Below are positions 22,915-37,100 of a DNA stretch of 64,000 bases, one piece after another (position 1 is the stretch's first letter; each line of letters starts with the position of its first letter). Location: positions 18,442,609 through 18,506,608 of the forward strand of contig CM041084.1 in NCBI GenBank assembly GCA_023079485.1. The letters run 5' to 3'. Under the pieces are notes generated by a model, which did no database searches, was not told the origin of the DNA, and was given only the letters and a program-made list of their open reading frames with translations. This DNA comes from Archilochus colubris. Its lineage: Eukaryota > Chordata > Aves > Apodiformes > Trochilidae. Both the position numbers and the translations under genes were made by a program.

Positions 22915-25900
22915 GACAATAAAGATTCCCAGGTTGACAACATTTGCATTCATAACTGAATATTCACTAAAATTTCCATGGAAAACAGTTCCTTCATTAC
23001 AAAAGTTACGTGTTCCTTAAGCAGAAAAATCAAAAGGAATAAGTGAGACAATACTTAGTTGTATACAATTAGATTATGTCTCAAAAATTTAAGAGCCTTT
23101 GAGCATGCCTATTCCCCTGCTCCTTTCAAGTTTTATGCTATTAAATATTTTCTGATAACAGGCCTCGTTTCTGTCTTAGCCCCACACCAGTAAGGTTTTA
23201 ATACTCAGCGTGTGATGAGAGATGAAACCAAGTGTGAACAACTTTTGGGTCCCATGAGTAGGCTGACTGTTGAAGCTGTCAGGTTCAATTGCATCATTCC
23301 ACATTATTCAATGCCCCAAACTGCTCCCTAATTGTTAAGGGCTTAACATATTCAAAACCATTGTTTAGGCTAATGGTGAAATGCCTACAGTTGAGTTTCC
23401 ATAAAGAAAGGGGAGGGATTTAATTGTAGTTAAACCATTACTGAACTCTCTTGCTTTCATGATAGGACAACAAGGATGGCCAGAACAACCAATTCCAAGA
23501 TAGCTTCTTAATCAGTTAATATCCAATCATCATCCCTTTCCCCCTCTGCTTTAAAAATACTCACTGCAATATTGTAGCTTTGAATTACATTATGATGATA
23601 CTTTACAATTAGTGACAGGACACCTAATTAACGACTTCAGCTATCATTTGCCAATGATAATTTCAACAGGTATTTTTATTTCTCGTTTAAGACAGTATCA
23701 CTGCTCCTGCACTGCTGATATCCCTTGAAGTACCAGATTAATGTGGTTGGGGTCATACCATTTACCAACAATACTGATTCTTCATCACAGCACAATGCTT
23801 TCTATTAACACAAAGAAATCAGAGCACTAAAACTACTTCCAACTACTACTGAAAACAGCATAAAAAAATCAATGCAAATCATATTTAAAGCTATTTTTTC
23901 TATGAGCTACACTTCTAAGACATTACAAATACTTTCTGTGCAATCATACGGTTTCATGAAATATGGAAGAAAATAAAAAGCACTAGGCCAAACATTAACA
24001 TCAACTTACTTCATATCTAGAAGTCACCTCTAATGATGCATTTTGGTCAATAGCATGCAACATTTATCTGAACAATGCGCTATTGAAAATAACAATAATA
24101 ATTAAAGCCTGAATTGCAATTAAATGAGTTTAGATATTCAAACATTAATGCTTCACACATAATGATAAAATTTTGTAACACATATATAAAAAATAACTGC
24201 TTTTCTTAGTAAGTGAAAAGAGCTGTCTACCAAGTGGTTGAAGCAAAGGCAACCTGGCCTTATGTTCCCTTGCTTAACATGGACAAGTGGAGAAAAGTGA
24301 TTTTATCACTAGAATTTCTAAGGCCACTTACTGTACAAACAGCATGTAACAGCTGGCTTTTCCTGGGTATTCAGTGCAATGGGAAGAATGTGCCATTGCT
24401 TCCTTTGATTCTTTCAGTAATTCTGCACCACTTTTCACTTCATTTAGGAACTGTGGGGGAACCACATGCTACACACGATCAATTTTGCTTCCTCCATGTT
24501 CTGTTCATTTGGGATGGCAACACACACACACATATGAAGGGACTAAGACTGCAGTGAACTGCAGCAGTACACCACATTTCTAGGAAGCCCAAGAGGAAGT
24601 TCTGCCACACTCAGTCTCCAATGTGTCACATTTTCACCACCAGTATGGAATTTGCTTAGAAATCTTATACTGTTCCTACTTGAAAAAAAGTTTGTATGTT
24701 CCTGATTATTTTCTTATATGCCAAGAAATACAAATGGAACTGAGGATAACACAGAAAATTCTTAATCAAAGATTGTTTCCACATTTCTCCTGAAAACCAT
24801 CATATGACACAAAATAAAATGCAGCATGATAAACACTACATACCTATTTTAACCAATACTTTTGTTTAGACCTTTCTAATACATATTTTGGGTTTCATAG
24901 TTGTAAGTTGTACATAATTAACTTTCAAGCACTGTATTGAGTTCTTGACTAAAACAGCCTACAGCACTATTGGTGACCAAAAGCAGAAAGTGTACTTCTT
25001 ACAGCTAACCTAACCTCACCTGTTACATACATAAATTCATCACCAATCATAACCACAAACAACCACAGCAGTATTTTACTCATTCATTCTATGAAAGCAA
25101 TACTGGGATTGTAAAGATAACCCATCCCACACTGCCACTATTACCATCCAAGCACTGTGAAGTCCTTACAGTTAAGGATTTTTTAAAAACAGATAATCAA
25201 GATGCATTTTTATGATTAATGTTTTCACTAACTGGCTGAAATAAAAGAATTCATTGAAAAGCTTAATTAGGAGGCTGGAAAGCTTAAAATTAGATCAGAA
25301 AAAGGGTTTGTGATATCTTAAAAAGAAAAAGCAACTTTTCAATCAAAAAGAACATTAATTACAAATGTACAAATTATTATAATTAAACCCTGTAGCAAAA
25401 ACCAAATACATTCCATGTAAAACCATCCTATGGATACATTATTCACATGATTAGTACTTCTTACACTACTAGGAAAAATACGTATTTTTAACTTCTAGCT
25501 GTGATGAAGACTCTTGCTTACAAACAAGCATATCATCAAATACTGTCTTTGAGTCAGTTGTTTTGATTAAAAGTACCAATAAATCCTTCAATTACACGAA
25601 GCCATCTAACTTCAAAAAGCAGCACTCAAGTGTTTTCCAAGAACAGCATAAATGAATGCAACTGGGAAACACAGTGGGATTTGAAAGGCAAAATGAAAAA
25701 TTAATGGCACACCTACAGAAACTAATTTATACCTCTGCCCAGTGTACAACAAGGGCACATCAAGTCATTAAAAAACACATGGGTAGAAGACTTACCTTCC
25801 AATAATGTGAAAAAGCTATAACCTCAACTGTACTACCAGTTTACTCACCTCTTCCATGTTACCTAGGCTAGATAGTCCAAAATTTTTAACCAATTAAGAT

Positions 25901-27329
25901 CTATTTATTTATCAACTAAACAGAAAAAAGAGACTTATAAAAAAACTTAGTAGAATGCTATCCTCATTAAGGGGTCGGTTTTGGTTTGGTTTTTTTTTTA
26001 AACAAGGAGCCTTTACACAGACAACCCCTTGGGATTCTTCCACCATCCCAAAACCCTAACTGAAAGCAGAGCTATGGTTTTGACACAAATCCATTTTACC
26101 TCAAGTTTGTTCATCCATTCTTTCCATCTGCCTCTGTCTTCATAGCACTTAACCTGTGTGTGCTCTACATAGATACTGGAAGCAACATCTTACCCTTAAG
26201 ATGATTTACCTTCATAGCAAGAATCACAGTTTCACTCTCATTCTGAGTAGCAGAAAGAATGACTTGACTAGGAAGCAAACTCACTGTATTCATATAGTAA
26301 TCTATTTTTCTTGTGTGAGTATTCCAAAGAAAGCCAAACACTCACAATGTGGCAAATAATGGATCTAAGAGAAAAATAACTACTTTGAAGATCATCTATA
26401 ATTTTAAAAATAGTAGTAAAAGTAAAGAATCATCCACTTATTCATAAATATTTTCACTTTCTAAATAAACATCAATAGTCTTTACTATTTAGTGATGAAA
26501 CAAACATGCAGTGGCAGAATTACTGCTGTGAAAAACATTTGCAAGATTTTCAGTGTCTCACATACAGCCTATAAGGACACTCCCTTAGAAACAGCTTGTA
26601 ACAAAGCATACACCACCATGCAAAATTGAAATCTTTTTCAAGTCAAACCTAAACATTTAGTTTCATCTACATATTTTGTATTTATTCTTTCCATGGCATA
26701 CAGAGTAGAAATTTTCACGTTTTTCACATCCAACACCGTTACTATTGTCTCAGGCAGCTAAATTGAAGTAGTGCTACACTCAGTTCAACGAAGAGGTCAA
26801 TGTGCCTCAGTTGCCTGGAGACTGATGGTTGCTACAGCAGCACCAGATAAGCCAAGCTAAATAAGCTTCAGCTTGAAGGCAGAAAACATTTATTGCTAGA
26901 CTGAAACATTGATGCAGTTGTCTCAGCATGCAGCACTGCACAAAATCATGCAACTGCCTTTCAGACTACCCGTATATTGTGGATGTCCACACGAAGCCAA
27001 TCTGACTGAAGCAAGAGAAAAATGCAAAGAGTAAAGATTTTAATTGGGCTCAATACTAGATTACTTGCAACTATGATTCCTTTGTTCTTTTAGTTGAGTC
27101 ACATGTTAGAAGGAATTTTCCCTCTGGCTGTAAATTCTTCCTCCTTGCTACTCTCCTCCACCCCGACTCCAAAAAAACCTCAGATTGAATGAGAAGAAAA
27201 TCAGATTGTTACCCATTTACCTAGAATTAACAAGGAATTTTATAAATAGCTTTTAAGTGACATTCAAGAAAATTTAGATGGAAAGACCTTTACTAGCACG
27301 GTTCTTTTAGATTTTTAATTTTAAAAGAC

Positions 27330-27560
27330 TCTTAAATGTAAGTGCTGTGACACAAAACCATCTTAGTGGGTTTGGAAGGGAAGTTACTATATTGCAGTGA
27401 CATCTCACACCAAAATACCAACCCCCTCTCTGCCTGCAACATTCTGAGGGCTGCATTTAGCACACTTTCTAAATCCACCAGTGCTGGCAATTTCCTGTGG
27501 CAATGAGTCCCAAGGATGAGCAACATATTCTATCTTTCTCTTAAGTAATGAGATAAAGAG
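27330..27560 (-). mobile_element. Ancient CR1/L3-like relic (tentative)
   Basis: On the minus strand CATTGCCACAGGAAATTGCC with following sequence resembles the older CR1/L3 segment that corresponds to the reverse transcriptase C-terminal WNxLP.EV region. It is strongly diverged. Ends are uncertain. Confidence 0.4.
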
Positions 27561-28010
27561 AGTAATTTCAGCATCCAAACAGTCCGTGATCCAGTTATCT
27601 TTGACCTACTGGGTAGGAAGCTATTTCAAGAGATCTCATCATCAAGAAATATCTTGACAGCCACATAGAATATGCTAACTGGGTTTTATGTATCCATAAT
27701 TTCTATTGATTAGATATTTCTAGTACTGCAGTAAAGATATAATTTCCTTTTTCTGGAAACATGCTGCTTAAACCATGCAATATCATGATCTCTAGATGTT
27801 TTAATACTTTTCTCTTTTTAATACCTTTTGTATTAAAAGTAATGAAAATCACCTTTAGGAAGAGAAAATCCACACTACACATTGTATGACAATGTAGACA
27901 CTGAACTTTAAAGGAGCTAACAGAAGTTACAAAACATACTGTTAAACCGCAGGAGAGATCACTTTCCTAGAGATGACATTAAATTACATAGTATCAGCAA
28001 AAGGAAAAGT

Positions 28011-28037
28011 CTGGTGATCGGATGTTATGATCACCAG
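28011..28037. repeat. Perfect 9-base inverted repeat
   Basis: CTGGTGATC, a 9-base loop, then GATCACCAG. It would fold as a short hairpin; too short for a microRNA precursor. Confidence 0.85.
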
Positions 28038-28840
28038 AGGAAGCTCATTTTGGAGAAATTCAGCAACACCAACATATTGTCATAAGAACTGTCTATGCTT
28101 TACAGAAATGACTGACTTCTAAGGGATGAGAGCTTTCACCACAAGGCACCCATCCATTGCTAGCTCTGCAGATAAGCCACAGAAATCTATACTATCTGCA
28201 CTCTGGGACTTCCTAAGAGCTATTCAGGCATTCAACATCTCATCTATTTCTATATTAAGAACCAGACTTCAGGAAGCAGCCTGAAAAAAAAGAATATAAG
28301 GGTCTTCTGAAAATATGGAATTCATCTCTGATAATGTTTTATGTAATCTACCACAATCAAGGTAAATTCTTTTGCATTACAAGAAAGGAATCTTACTTAA
28401 AAACGTTTGTTGAGATCACTTCAAAATACCTGGTTTTAAATCTTAAGGTGTGTCTCCAAGGCTATTATACCAAATTCCTAACTTCAGCCATTAAACATGG
28501 TTATGATGTGTACTTCAGAGAGTAGGAAGCTCACTAAAGGAGCCAACTACCTAGTGCAGGTTACTTGAAGTCTGAGATTGTCACATCCCAATGTCCTACA
28601 ACTGAAGACAATTAGGGTTTTTTTTTGTATATTTACTCTAGTCCCTCCAAAAAAAAAAAAAAAAGACTTTTAGCACTAATAGCTAATAAACCTGCCATTT
28701 TCTTGAGTACCCACAGAGAGAATGGCCCAGAAACTTCCCTTACATGGACTTACACTTTTGCCTGCCCAGCTCTTGCAAATTTCAGATGCTTAACCTCTAA
28801 CATTTCCCCCTTCCTCATGTTTACTTTGAGATGAATATTT

Positions 28841-28877
28841 AATAATAAAAAAAAATAATAATAGTAATAATAATAAA
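28841..28877 (+). repeat. AAT-type microsatellite
   Basis: Imperfect (AAT)n interrupted by an A run and one AGT unit. Confidence 0.85.
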
Positions 28878-30950
28878 TTTAAAAGTAGGACATTGTATGC
28901 TTCTTTGGGCATGACTGGGAAACAGAAAGCAGATTGCTACAGAACAACACAACAGGCTGGCAAGTATTTCTGCTATAATAATGAAACACAAGAAAATGAG
29001 ATAAAAATGGTCCTAAGTACAGGACCACGCAGTGGTGAAACTTGTGACTTGGCTTAACTGGGAAAAATTAAGACATGGCTCAAAACCCAAATGCAAGAAA
29101 ACACTTTTCTCAACAACAAAGCACAAAGTCCTGTGCATGCAAAAATGAAAGGTTTGCTTTGGAGACAGAACGCAGCAGTTTAAGTAATTTGCTGTTACAT
29201 CCAAAACAGGAATTCCCACAAACATATTATATTCATGTAAACTGTACCTTCTTTTCTGTATCCCTTTCTCCCCTTATTCTTGCAACTGTTAAATGCATTG
29301 TTATGCTAATCACTTAATTAAGCAGTGTAATCTACCTGAGGCTATGCCTAAAATATATAAAAAAGAGGAGTAGAATGCAAAAGAGATCTGCATTTGCAGC
29401 AAGTGGTATTTTTACTAGGCCACTGATTCCCACCTGGTGAGGAACACCAGCATTTAAATTCAGTTATGGCACAGCATGGAACACAAACTAATAATCTCTT
29501 CTGGATTTATTAGATTGGAATAAAAAATTATGAGTGGCATGAGGGAGAACAAAATGAGACACACACAAAAAAAGGTGATTGCAACAAGGCCCATACTGTG
29601 TTTTTGTCTTAAGAATAAAAACAACAGTATGGGAACTATCTTACAAGACAACAGAATGAAAGAACAAAAATTCAGGATTTTCAGGTTGTTTTTTTATACT
29701 TTAAAATCAGAGCTGTTTAGTTGTTGAAGACAAAAAGCAGCACTTGAGGGTTTTAATTACCAAAATTTTATACAGGCATATCAGTTATTTAAAAATAACA
29801 AAAGACACAGTAGTACTATCTAAATTTTTCTCTTTAGGACAGTTGTTTTAAATTGCTTGCAAGTTCTCTTAATGCTATGAAGAAAATTTTCTCTATTAGA
29901 TTGTTTACCACCACCTCCTAATCAAAATAGTTCAGCAAATTTTTGAGACTAATTCTGTGGAAATTATTTTTTTCCAAGACGTTCTCTTTAGACTTTCTTA
30001 ACACCCTTGTTGTTTTTTTTTTTTTTAAAGGATGCAATTCTGAAATTGACAAATGTAGTCTGTCCTGAAAATCTTAATTAGCTATGCCCAACAGAGATTA
30101 AGAATACTTAACAGGTAAAATCTTTGAGGACTGTACTGTGCAAGCACATTTTTGAGGCTATTTCAATTTTTAGTACTATGCCACCTGCACATCTGCCAAC
30201 CTCATGAACTAGCTAAACAACCAAGACTTGGGCATACTTCCTCTCTTGATTAATACTTTCAATAAAACCCACTTTTTTTTTTATTGCTTTTTCTCTGCTA
30301 TAGAGGCACAAGCTTACCTTTCCTTATAATCACTGTAAGTACATCTAGGATCTTGGATGATTTAATTAGAATGCTAAACAAAGAATAGATTAGCACATTG
30401 GTATCTGAAGACATTCATGGTCAAGAGCCAAACCAAAACACAAGAGCCCAGTGAGCAGACACAGCACTCTGATTAAACTTTGCAAAGCTAAGTAAATCCG
30501 ACCCCTTTTAGTTTCATGATAACTGCACCAAAACCAAACCGAAACAAAAAAACCACTTGGAGTTAAATAGGCTGTCTTGACTAAGTCTCTTCTAACACCA
30601 AATTCATGAAATGAAACTTAAAAAAGACTCCCAGAAAAAAATGAAGGTTGTCGTGATTTAGTGTGAACCAAAAATACTTCCAGTGGGGAGACCTGCTTGG
30701 TATTTACAAGTCTTGAAAACTGGGAAAAAGGATCTAATCTGCTTGGTGCAATGGCAGAAGTAGTACCAATAGACATCCAGACATCCATCTTCTTTCTCTT
30801 TCACACTAGAAAGCACTCTGTAAACTCATTTTTTCAAGTAAATGAGTAAGAACTGTGTCCATGGACCTTAAAGCCAATTGACTGTTCATCTCTTGCCACT
30901 ACAGCTTCTTTGTAGGAAGCTTTTCTCAAAACTGATAAATCAGCAGGGAA

Positions 30951-31012
30951 AAAATAAATAATAGAAAATAATAATAATTAAATAATAATAACAATAATAA
31001 TAATAATAATCA
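30951..31012 (+). repeat. AAT-type microsatellite
   Basis: About 60 bases of imperfect (AAT)n ending in six uninterrupted units. Confidence 0.88.
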
Positions 31013-32813
31013 GAAATATGACAGTTACAGCAGTTTAGCCTCAACCGGAAATTTCTTGTTTCCTGTTGGATGTTACTGGATGCCAGACAAAAAGAGAAAG
31101 TGCCAGTCTAATTGCAAATTGTGACATTAGGGAATACAGGAAGAGAAATAGACTGGCTCAATAAATATAGGTGCCTTGGTCATGCTACACAGCTTAGCTG
31201 AAGCATGATGTTTGGTTGAAATACCAATACCTGTATAATGGTTCAGATGATGGAATAACCAAGCTCAAGTTTATGTGTTGACACCATTGATATAAGACAA
31301 AACAAAGGCTATGCCTTTACCAATTTCCAATTGCCAGGCACTTTTCTAAATGTAGCCCTAGAATCACCGAAGCCACATACGACTCCGCTAATACTCTGTT
31401 CAAACATAGGAGTTCCCTTTTAAGGCTGACAACCAACACTTCTCACCATCTGAACCTCTCTTTATAGTTCATAACCCAAAGACACTGTAAACGGTAGCAC
31501 TTGTGAGTAAGATGCTGACAACTAAATCTATGATCACTTGAAAACAAGTAAGTTACTGGAGTATGATACACAACTCCCGGGGTGAAGGGGGAAAGCGGAT
31601 GTGAGGAGAGGAATGGAAGGAACACCACAACAAACAAAAAAACCCTCAACACATCTCCCAGAAAGCAGAGCCAAAGGAAGGACAGGAAATGTAAGCACTT
31701 ATCCTACTGGGGGCTCTCCAGTTCAGCTAAAGGCTAATACAAAGTGAACATTCTAGGGTACACTTCACCATTTTGTGACAACATGAAGAAATAAATACTA
31801 TGGTATTGCTGTTATTGTCTGCTTACTATGGGCTCTGTTCTATTGCTTTTTAAACCCATTTATACTCTTAACATTTTAACAAACAGTAGTCATGATGCAC
31901 AGTTCTTGCTTATTTAACTTTTTCACATCATTCCTGATTTTACAGACCTTTCTCTTATGCCATCTGAGAATCTCTTTTTCAGGACAAGAGACCTATGTTA
32001 TTTACTCATTCCTCATAAGGATGCTGGCTCTTGCCACTCTTCACTACCATGGCTCTTCTTGTACCTCTTGCAATAGCTGCATTACCTGTTTTGAATAGAA
32101 ACTGCCTTTTCCCCTTGACACGAACTTCATTTAGCCCCTTACCATCTTGTCAACAACATAGGCTGGTGAGGTCTTTCAGCAGTTTGTCAAAGCTAATAAT
32201 ATGTAGTATTGGTAATAGCTCATTGCATAACCTAGCATAATCACCCAATGTAGCTTTTGCTCCTCCTCCTTTTCCCAGATCACTTATGAATAATACGTTG
32301 GGCTGTACAACAGGCTGTAATGCTGAACTTTCCAAGACTGATGGTAAACTTCACTACTGAGAAAACTGAGCATCTGCTTGTTTGGGACTTTTTAATATTT
32401 TAATCTGCTTCTCAACTATTGCACAACCTCTCCTCTTACCTCCCAAACTGCTCTATTTCAGTGTCTTCAGAGAGTTATATTGTTTAATGCCCTTTGGGAA
32501 CTAAAAGAAACAAACAAATACCACACAAACAAAACAAAAACTTAATTCTAAACAGGTTGTGATTTCCCTTCACAAAAAATATATCTTTAATTCAATTCCT
32601 TAAAATATTTTCTGTCAATCTCTGCAACAGATATGTCATCCACTTTTGTATGAGACTGGCCAGCAGTTCCAAATTTACAAGACAAAAGTTACACTGGCAT
32701 AATATATGCCTTATTTCTTTAGGAACCCAGTCCAGAAAAATTAAGTAAAAATATGAACTGCCAAGTATAACAACAACATATTATTTCGTGTTGGCCTGCA
32801 CACAGTATTTCTG

Positions 32814-32863
32814 CTGTACATGTAAAATGCATGTACATGCACCTGTACATGTAAAATGCATGT
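32814..32863 (+). repeat. Exact 21-base direct repeat, 29-base period
   Basis: CTGTACATGTAAAATGCATG plus T occurs at 32814-32834 and 32843-32863. Each copy contains the palindromes TGTACA and ATGCAT. Confidence 0.92.
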
Positions 32864-32985
32864 GTGCTCATTCACACATACACATAGAAATATGTATGTA
32901 TTAAGCTTGATTTTAATTTGTTGGGTTTATAGCCACTATCTTAAACCACAGTAGACTCTATACATTATAAGTTGATGGCTTTTAT

Positions 32986-32998
32986 GCACACACACACA
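32986..32998 (+). repeat. Short CA repeat
   Basis: Six to seven CA units; a second short CA repeat of similar size lies at about 39970-39982. Confidence 0.8.
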
Positions 32999-33082
32999 GA
33001 AATATATTGGATACATTCATTGTAAAACAGATTCCCATCAGAAAATGAAAAATACAAGAAACACGAAATAGAAAAACTTCGA

Positions 33083-33275
33083 ATCATAGAACCATAGAAC
33101 TTTCAGAGTTGGAAGGGACCTTTAAAATGATCTATTTCCAACCTCCCTTCCATGGGCAGGGACATCTCCCACTAGATCAGGTTGCTCAGAGCCCTGTTCA
33201 GCCTGGCCTTAAAAACTTCCAGGGATGAAGATTCTACCACCTCTCTGGGCAACCTGTTCCAGTGTCCCACAGTCA
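33083..33275 (-). mobile_element. CR1 3' fragment
   Basis: Read on the minus strand it ends in the CR1 3' signature (TTCTATGGTTCTATGATT) preceded by GGTCCCTTCCAACTCTGAAA. The part before that matches the end of the CR1 reverse transcriptase frame and 3' UTR (CACTGGAACAGGTTGCCCAG). About 190 bases, 5'-truncated as is usual for CR1, in the same orientation as MLLT10. Confidence 0.93.
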
Positions 33276-33899
33276 TGTTCAATGTAGTATTCTTCACACT
33301 TACACTCTAAACATGGTGGCACTCTACAAATTTAACTTCATAATCTCTTGCCTTGATAAATGCAATCTTGCCAAACTGAATTTCACACAAAATACTGCCA
33401 TTAAGATATTTTTTGTTTTGGTTCATTACTTTGACCATCACCCTTCTTGCACTCCTCCCATGTCTCCCTTATGACTTCAAAGACAAACCTGTAGCATACA
33501 TTTCAACTTTCACATGCTAACAAGATGTTAGCCTCGACCACCTCTTTGCCAGAATTAACCTTGGTAGTTCATGTGTCAAATCTCCAACTAAACCCCTTTG
33601 TTCTTTAACTGTTAGCAGACATTGGTTAGAGCACTGATGAAGTGTGATCAGCATTTATGCTACCAGTCATAATATAGTACTTATTACTACACGCTTACAC
33701 AGACCATTTTTTAAAATCTATGTGCTCTACAAAGATAGGACTATGTAATATCATGGGGAACTTCTAGCTGCTATAATGTCTCTGAAACCAATGCAATGTT
33801 TTTAACCTTTTTTCCCAAACAAATTGCTGTTTCTTTTAACAATGACAATAAGCAGGTCAATAACATGGTTTGCTATCTTAAACTCTTGCAATAGTTTAC

Positions 33900-34078
33900 C
33901 TGAGTTGCAGCAACAACAGTAGTTATAGAAGGCGCAGGTGAAGGTGACAGAGCTCCCACTTGCTGCAAGTGGCCTGAAGCCTGCTGAGGTAAATGAGAAC
34001 TGGAAACTGGAGTGCTAGATCCTGAGCCAGATACTGCATTTGGAAATGATACTGCTACATCATTGCTGCTAAAAATAC
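33900..34078 (-). CDS. MLLT10: MLLT10 exon, Ser/Gln/Ala-rich linker (residues 307-366)
   Basis: The 179 bases complete a split Gly codon and read IFSSNDVAVSFPNAVSGSG through to VVAATQ, ending in phase 0. The acceptor is tttttttcag and the donor CTCAG|gtaaac. SNDVAVSFPN and SSTPVSSSHLPQQ are recognisable AF10 sequence. The exon is isolated by two very long introns (17.2 kb upstream, 14.3 kb downstream). An unusual G-rich tract sits 33-54 bases upstream of the acceptor on the transcript strand. Confidence 0.95.
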
Positions 34079-34110
34079 CTGAAAAAAATTACAAAAACAA
34101 TTACATGCAT

Positions 34111-34132
34111 CTCTCCCTCTCCCCCTCCCTCT
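34111..34132 (-). promoter_or_regulatory. G-rich purine tract upstream of the 33900-34078 acceptor
   Basis: The minus strand carries a pure purine run with G runs of 3, 5 and 3, placed 33-54 bases before the 3' splice site, close to where a branch point is expected. Intronic G runs near splice sites are known to bind hnRNP H/F proteins and modulate exon use; a regulatory role here is inferred from position only. Confidence 0.35.
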
Positions 34133-37100
34133 GTTTTCTTGTAACCATGTAAATAGGCAGTAGAAAAAAATCAATCATGACAAACAAGATCACTTAAATA
34201 CGTAACGCAGAAAGTTCCTGTGTTAACATTCTAACCATGCTGATGCTAAAAGTGCTCTCATCATTTGACACTCTGCAGTTCAGGGAACACAGACTGAATC
34301 AGTTCTAAGTTTTTGCAAAAACATGTGTGATAAATCAAATATTGGTGTGCATTTCAAACTGCCAAAATGTTAACAGTAGCAGAACTTTTGGCTAAAATTC
34401 CTGCCTTTAACTGAGTCTGCTATCAGTTTGTTATTTCGATTAATTAATGTAGAAGTTAAAGCAGATAATAAATGAGGAATAGGGCTACATCACTACATAG
34501 ACAATACAAATAATAAAATACTTCTTAACTTTCAAGTAAAATGTTTCTGAACAACTTACACTTGTCTGAAACTGTAATTTTGACAACTAAGGATTGCTTT
34601 TGTATTTTCAGAAAAATACTGACAGCAAGTCTGAGGACGAGGTACTCAGATTTGCTGATAGAACTGGTTTCTTTATTCACAAACTATAATTCCATCCATG
34701 AGCTAAGAATGCTTGACTAACATTTCTCCTAGAACATCCAACAAGTAAATGACAAAACATGTTAGCATTAGTCAGACTTGTACATTAGCAACTAAAATAG
34801 GAAGAGTTCATACCCCTCTGTGAAGCCAATACTTCTGTTCATCTACATGCAGGGTAAAGTTCATTATACAGGTTGGGAAAAACCCTACTGACCAGAAGCC
34901 CAGGACAAGAAGTAGTACCTGTCTATGAAACTGTTAGGCTCCACGTGCATTAGATAAGTGAGCTGTCAGCTGGCCAAGGAATATCAAGCATGGTAGCACT
35001 GAACTGCAGTTAGAGGAAGAGTGCCACAGGGAGTAAACAGAAGTAGAATGAACATGGTTAGATCAAAAAAAGCAACAGAACTGAATGCCAGTTAGAAGGC
35101 AAAAGGTGGAGCTAGTTTGTCACTCATACAAATAATGTTTTGAAGAAGGCAGTGACAATAACATATGCAATGTTAAAACATCATTCGGCACCCAGCAGTC
35201 CCTCTGAGCACAGGCAGTCAAGGGAGATGAACATCATCCAAACCCACAGACAATAGGCAAACACTGATGTACCTTAAGTCCCCTGCCTCTATTAAGCAGC
35301 AAGAAAAATGGGAGAGAGAACCAGCCAGACCCAGCAGAGAAAGAAGATAAGAAAAAGAACAGCTGAAGACACACTCCAACAACCCTTTTTTTTTCCTAAG
35401 GTTAATGATTTCTGACTATTTTTTCCCCGAACTCTTCATCCTAGCACAGTTCCATACCTACTGTGCTTTACTACTGACCTTTGGATCTCTTTCCATTTAG
35501 CACACCTTCCTGGGTTACCTCCTCCTCCTTTTTTTCACCACCAAACCAAAAATCTACAGGTAGGGTATTACCACCAGCTAGGATGTCTGAAGCACTCACT
35601 TTGTTATGACTTTCTCCAGTTATAACAGCCTCGTCTAGCTAGACAGTATTTTCTACAGATCCTGCTCTAGATTTGTCCATACACCACCAGAATGAAGATG
35701 ATTACCTAACAGCCTTGCTACTGAGTTTCCTCTTAAATGGGATAGGATTACAACCACAAAAACTGAAATATACTCCAGGTCCTCAGAAGATTTTTTTTTT
35801 TCCAAATCTGCTTTCAATCAGAGATCTCAAGTAAATAAAAAGTATTCTATGTTTGACCTTTTGTATTACGAAGGCACTAAAACAACTAAATATATAGAAG
35901 TTGTTGGAAAAAATGAGATTCTCAGGCAAATATCTGGCTCCAAGAACCATAAACTCTAAGAGGCAAAATAATGAAATACCACAATGCTTGTGATTAAATC
36001 ATAAGAGGTTGTCACAACAAATGCTATCACTCTCATAAAATATCAGTGATTATGAGTGGAGAAAACAAATTTTTTTGTGAGACTCAAGTAGCAAAAAAGA
36101 AACTATTTCAACAGAGAGGTAAGATAACTCCAAAATGTTAAAGATATCATAGATTTTATTTATTTTTCAAAATTTTACATATTTAATAACTTCCTAGCTG
36201 CTGCTGCTTCTATTTTAATGATAAGATTTATTCTTCCCCTTAAAAATAAAATTCTGGTTAACAGGTACATAGTTATAAAATCACAGGCAAGAATCTCTTT
36301 TAAAAGAAATGCAAGCAGTGATGTAGCTTGCCAGCAGAATGAGGTAAAGTATTATGTGTAGCTAGTAGAAGTAGTAAAAACACTCACTGTTTGTTGCTTT
36401 TTCAAAATACAGGACAATCAGGATTATGTACTCACTTTCTTTGGGCTAAGTATTTCCATTTAGCAATACTTACATAAAACAAAGTACATGCACTCTCTGC
36501 TCATGCAGCCAAGATATACTCCATGCAAGCATTTGAATAAGAACTGTATGCTGAACATACAAGTAAATCTTTGATTTTCACACCATTTCAAAAATACCTG
36601 TATAAAAACTACATGAATATCATACTGTAAAGCCACTAAATTATATATTTTAAATGTTTCAAATATATCAAGTTGTCCTTTGGGGAAAGCTAAATTGCTT
36701 TCTGGATCAGGAGGGAATAGTAGCAAAACACTCTAAACCACACTGATGCTTAAGACAAACAAGCCACCTTGAAGTTCTTCCTATATTAGTGAAAAGCCAG
36801 ACAGCTATAGCATGTGATGAACGACATTAAACACTTTGCCAGAGGCATCAACAGTTTGGTTAAGTACAACCATCAGCATTTCAAACAGAACACAGTTCTA
36901 CTGCAGGGGGAGATGGACATGTTACTCTGTCCAGGTAAAGTCTGGCTGTGTTTAACACCACTAACACAGCTGCAGAACGTGGTTTCAGGTTCTGATGGAC
37001 AAAATGTACATATAGTCTGCATTGCTAAGGTAGAAGGCTTAACAAAAAGGCAATTGGGAAAAAAGGGAATCTCTGGATGGCAAATAACTGCCCACTTCAT

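Larger units (their letters stand above)
19558..33899 (-). other. MLLT10: MLLT10 intron, 14342 bases
   Basis: Mostly unique-looking AT-rich sequence. Recognised contents: a 32-base-period duplication at 22861-22914, an old CR1-like relic about 27330-27560, a hairpin at 28011-28037, AAT-type microsatellites (28841-28877, 30951-31012), a 21-base direct repeat at 32814-32863, a CA repeat at 32986-32998, and a CR1 fragment at 33083-33275. No exon is seen. Confidence 0.87.

Noticed and set aside
24213..24557. A 114-codon plus-strand open frame
   Set aside because: No recognisable domain, runs into a CA repeat, and sits deep inside an intron of the opposite-strand gene.
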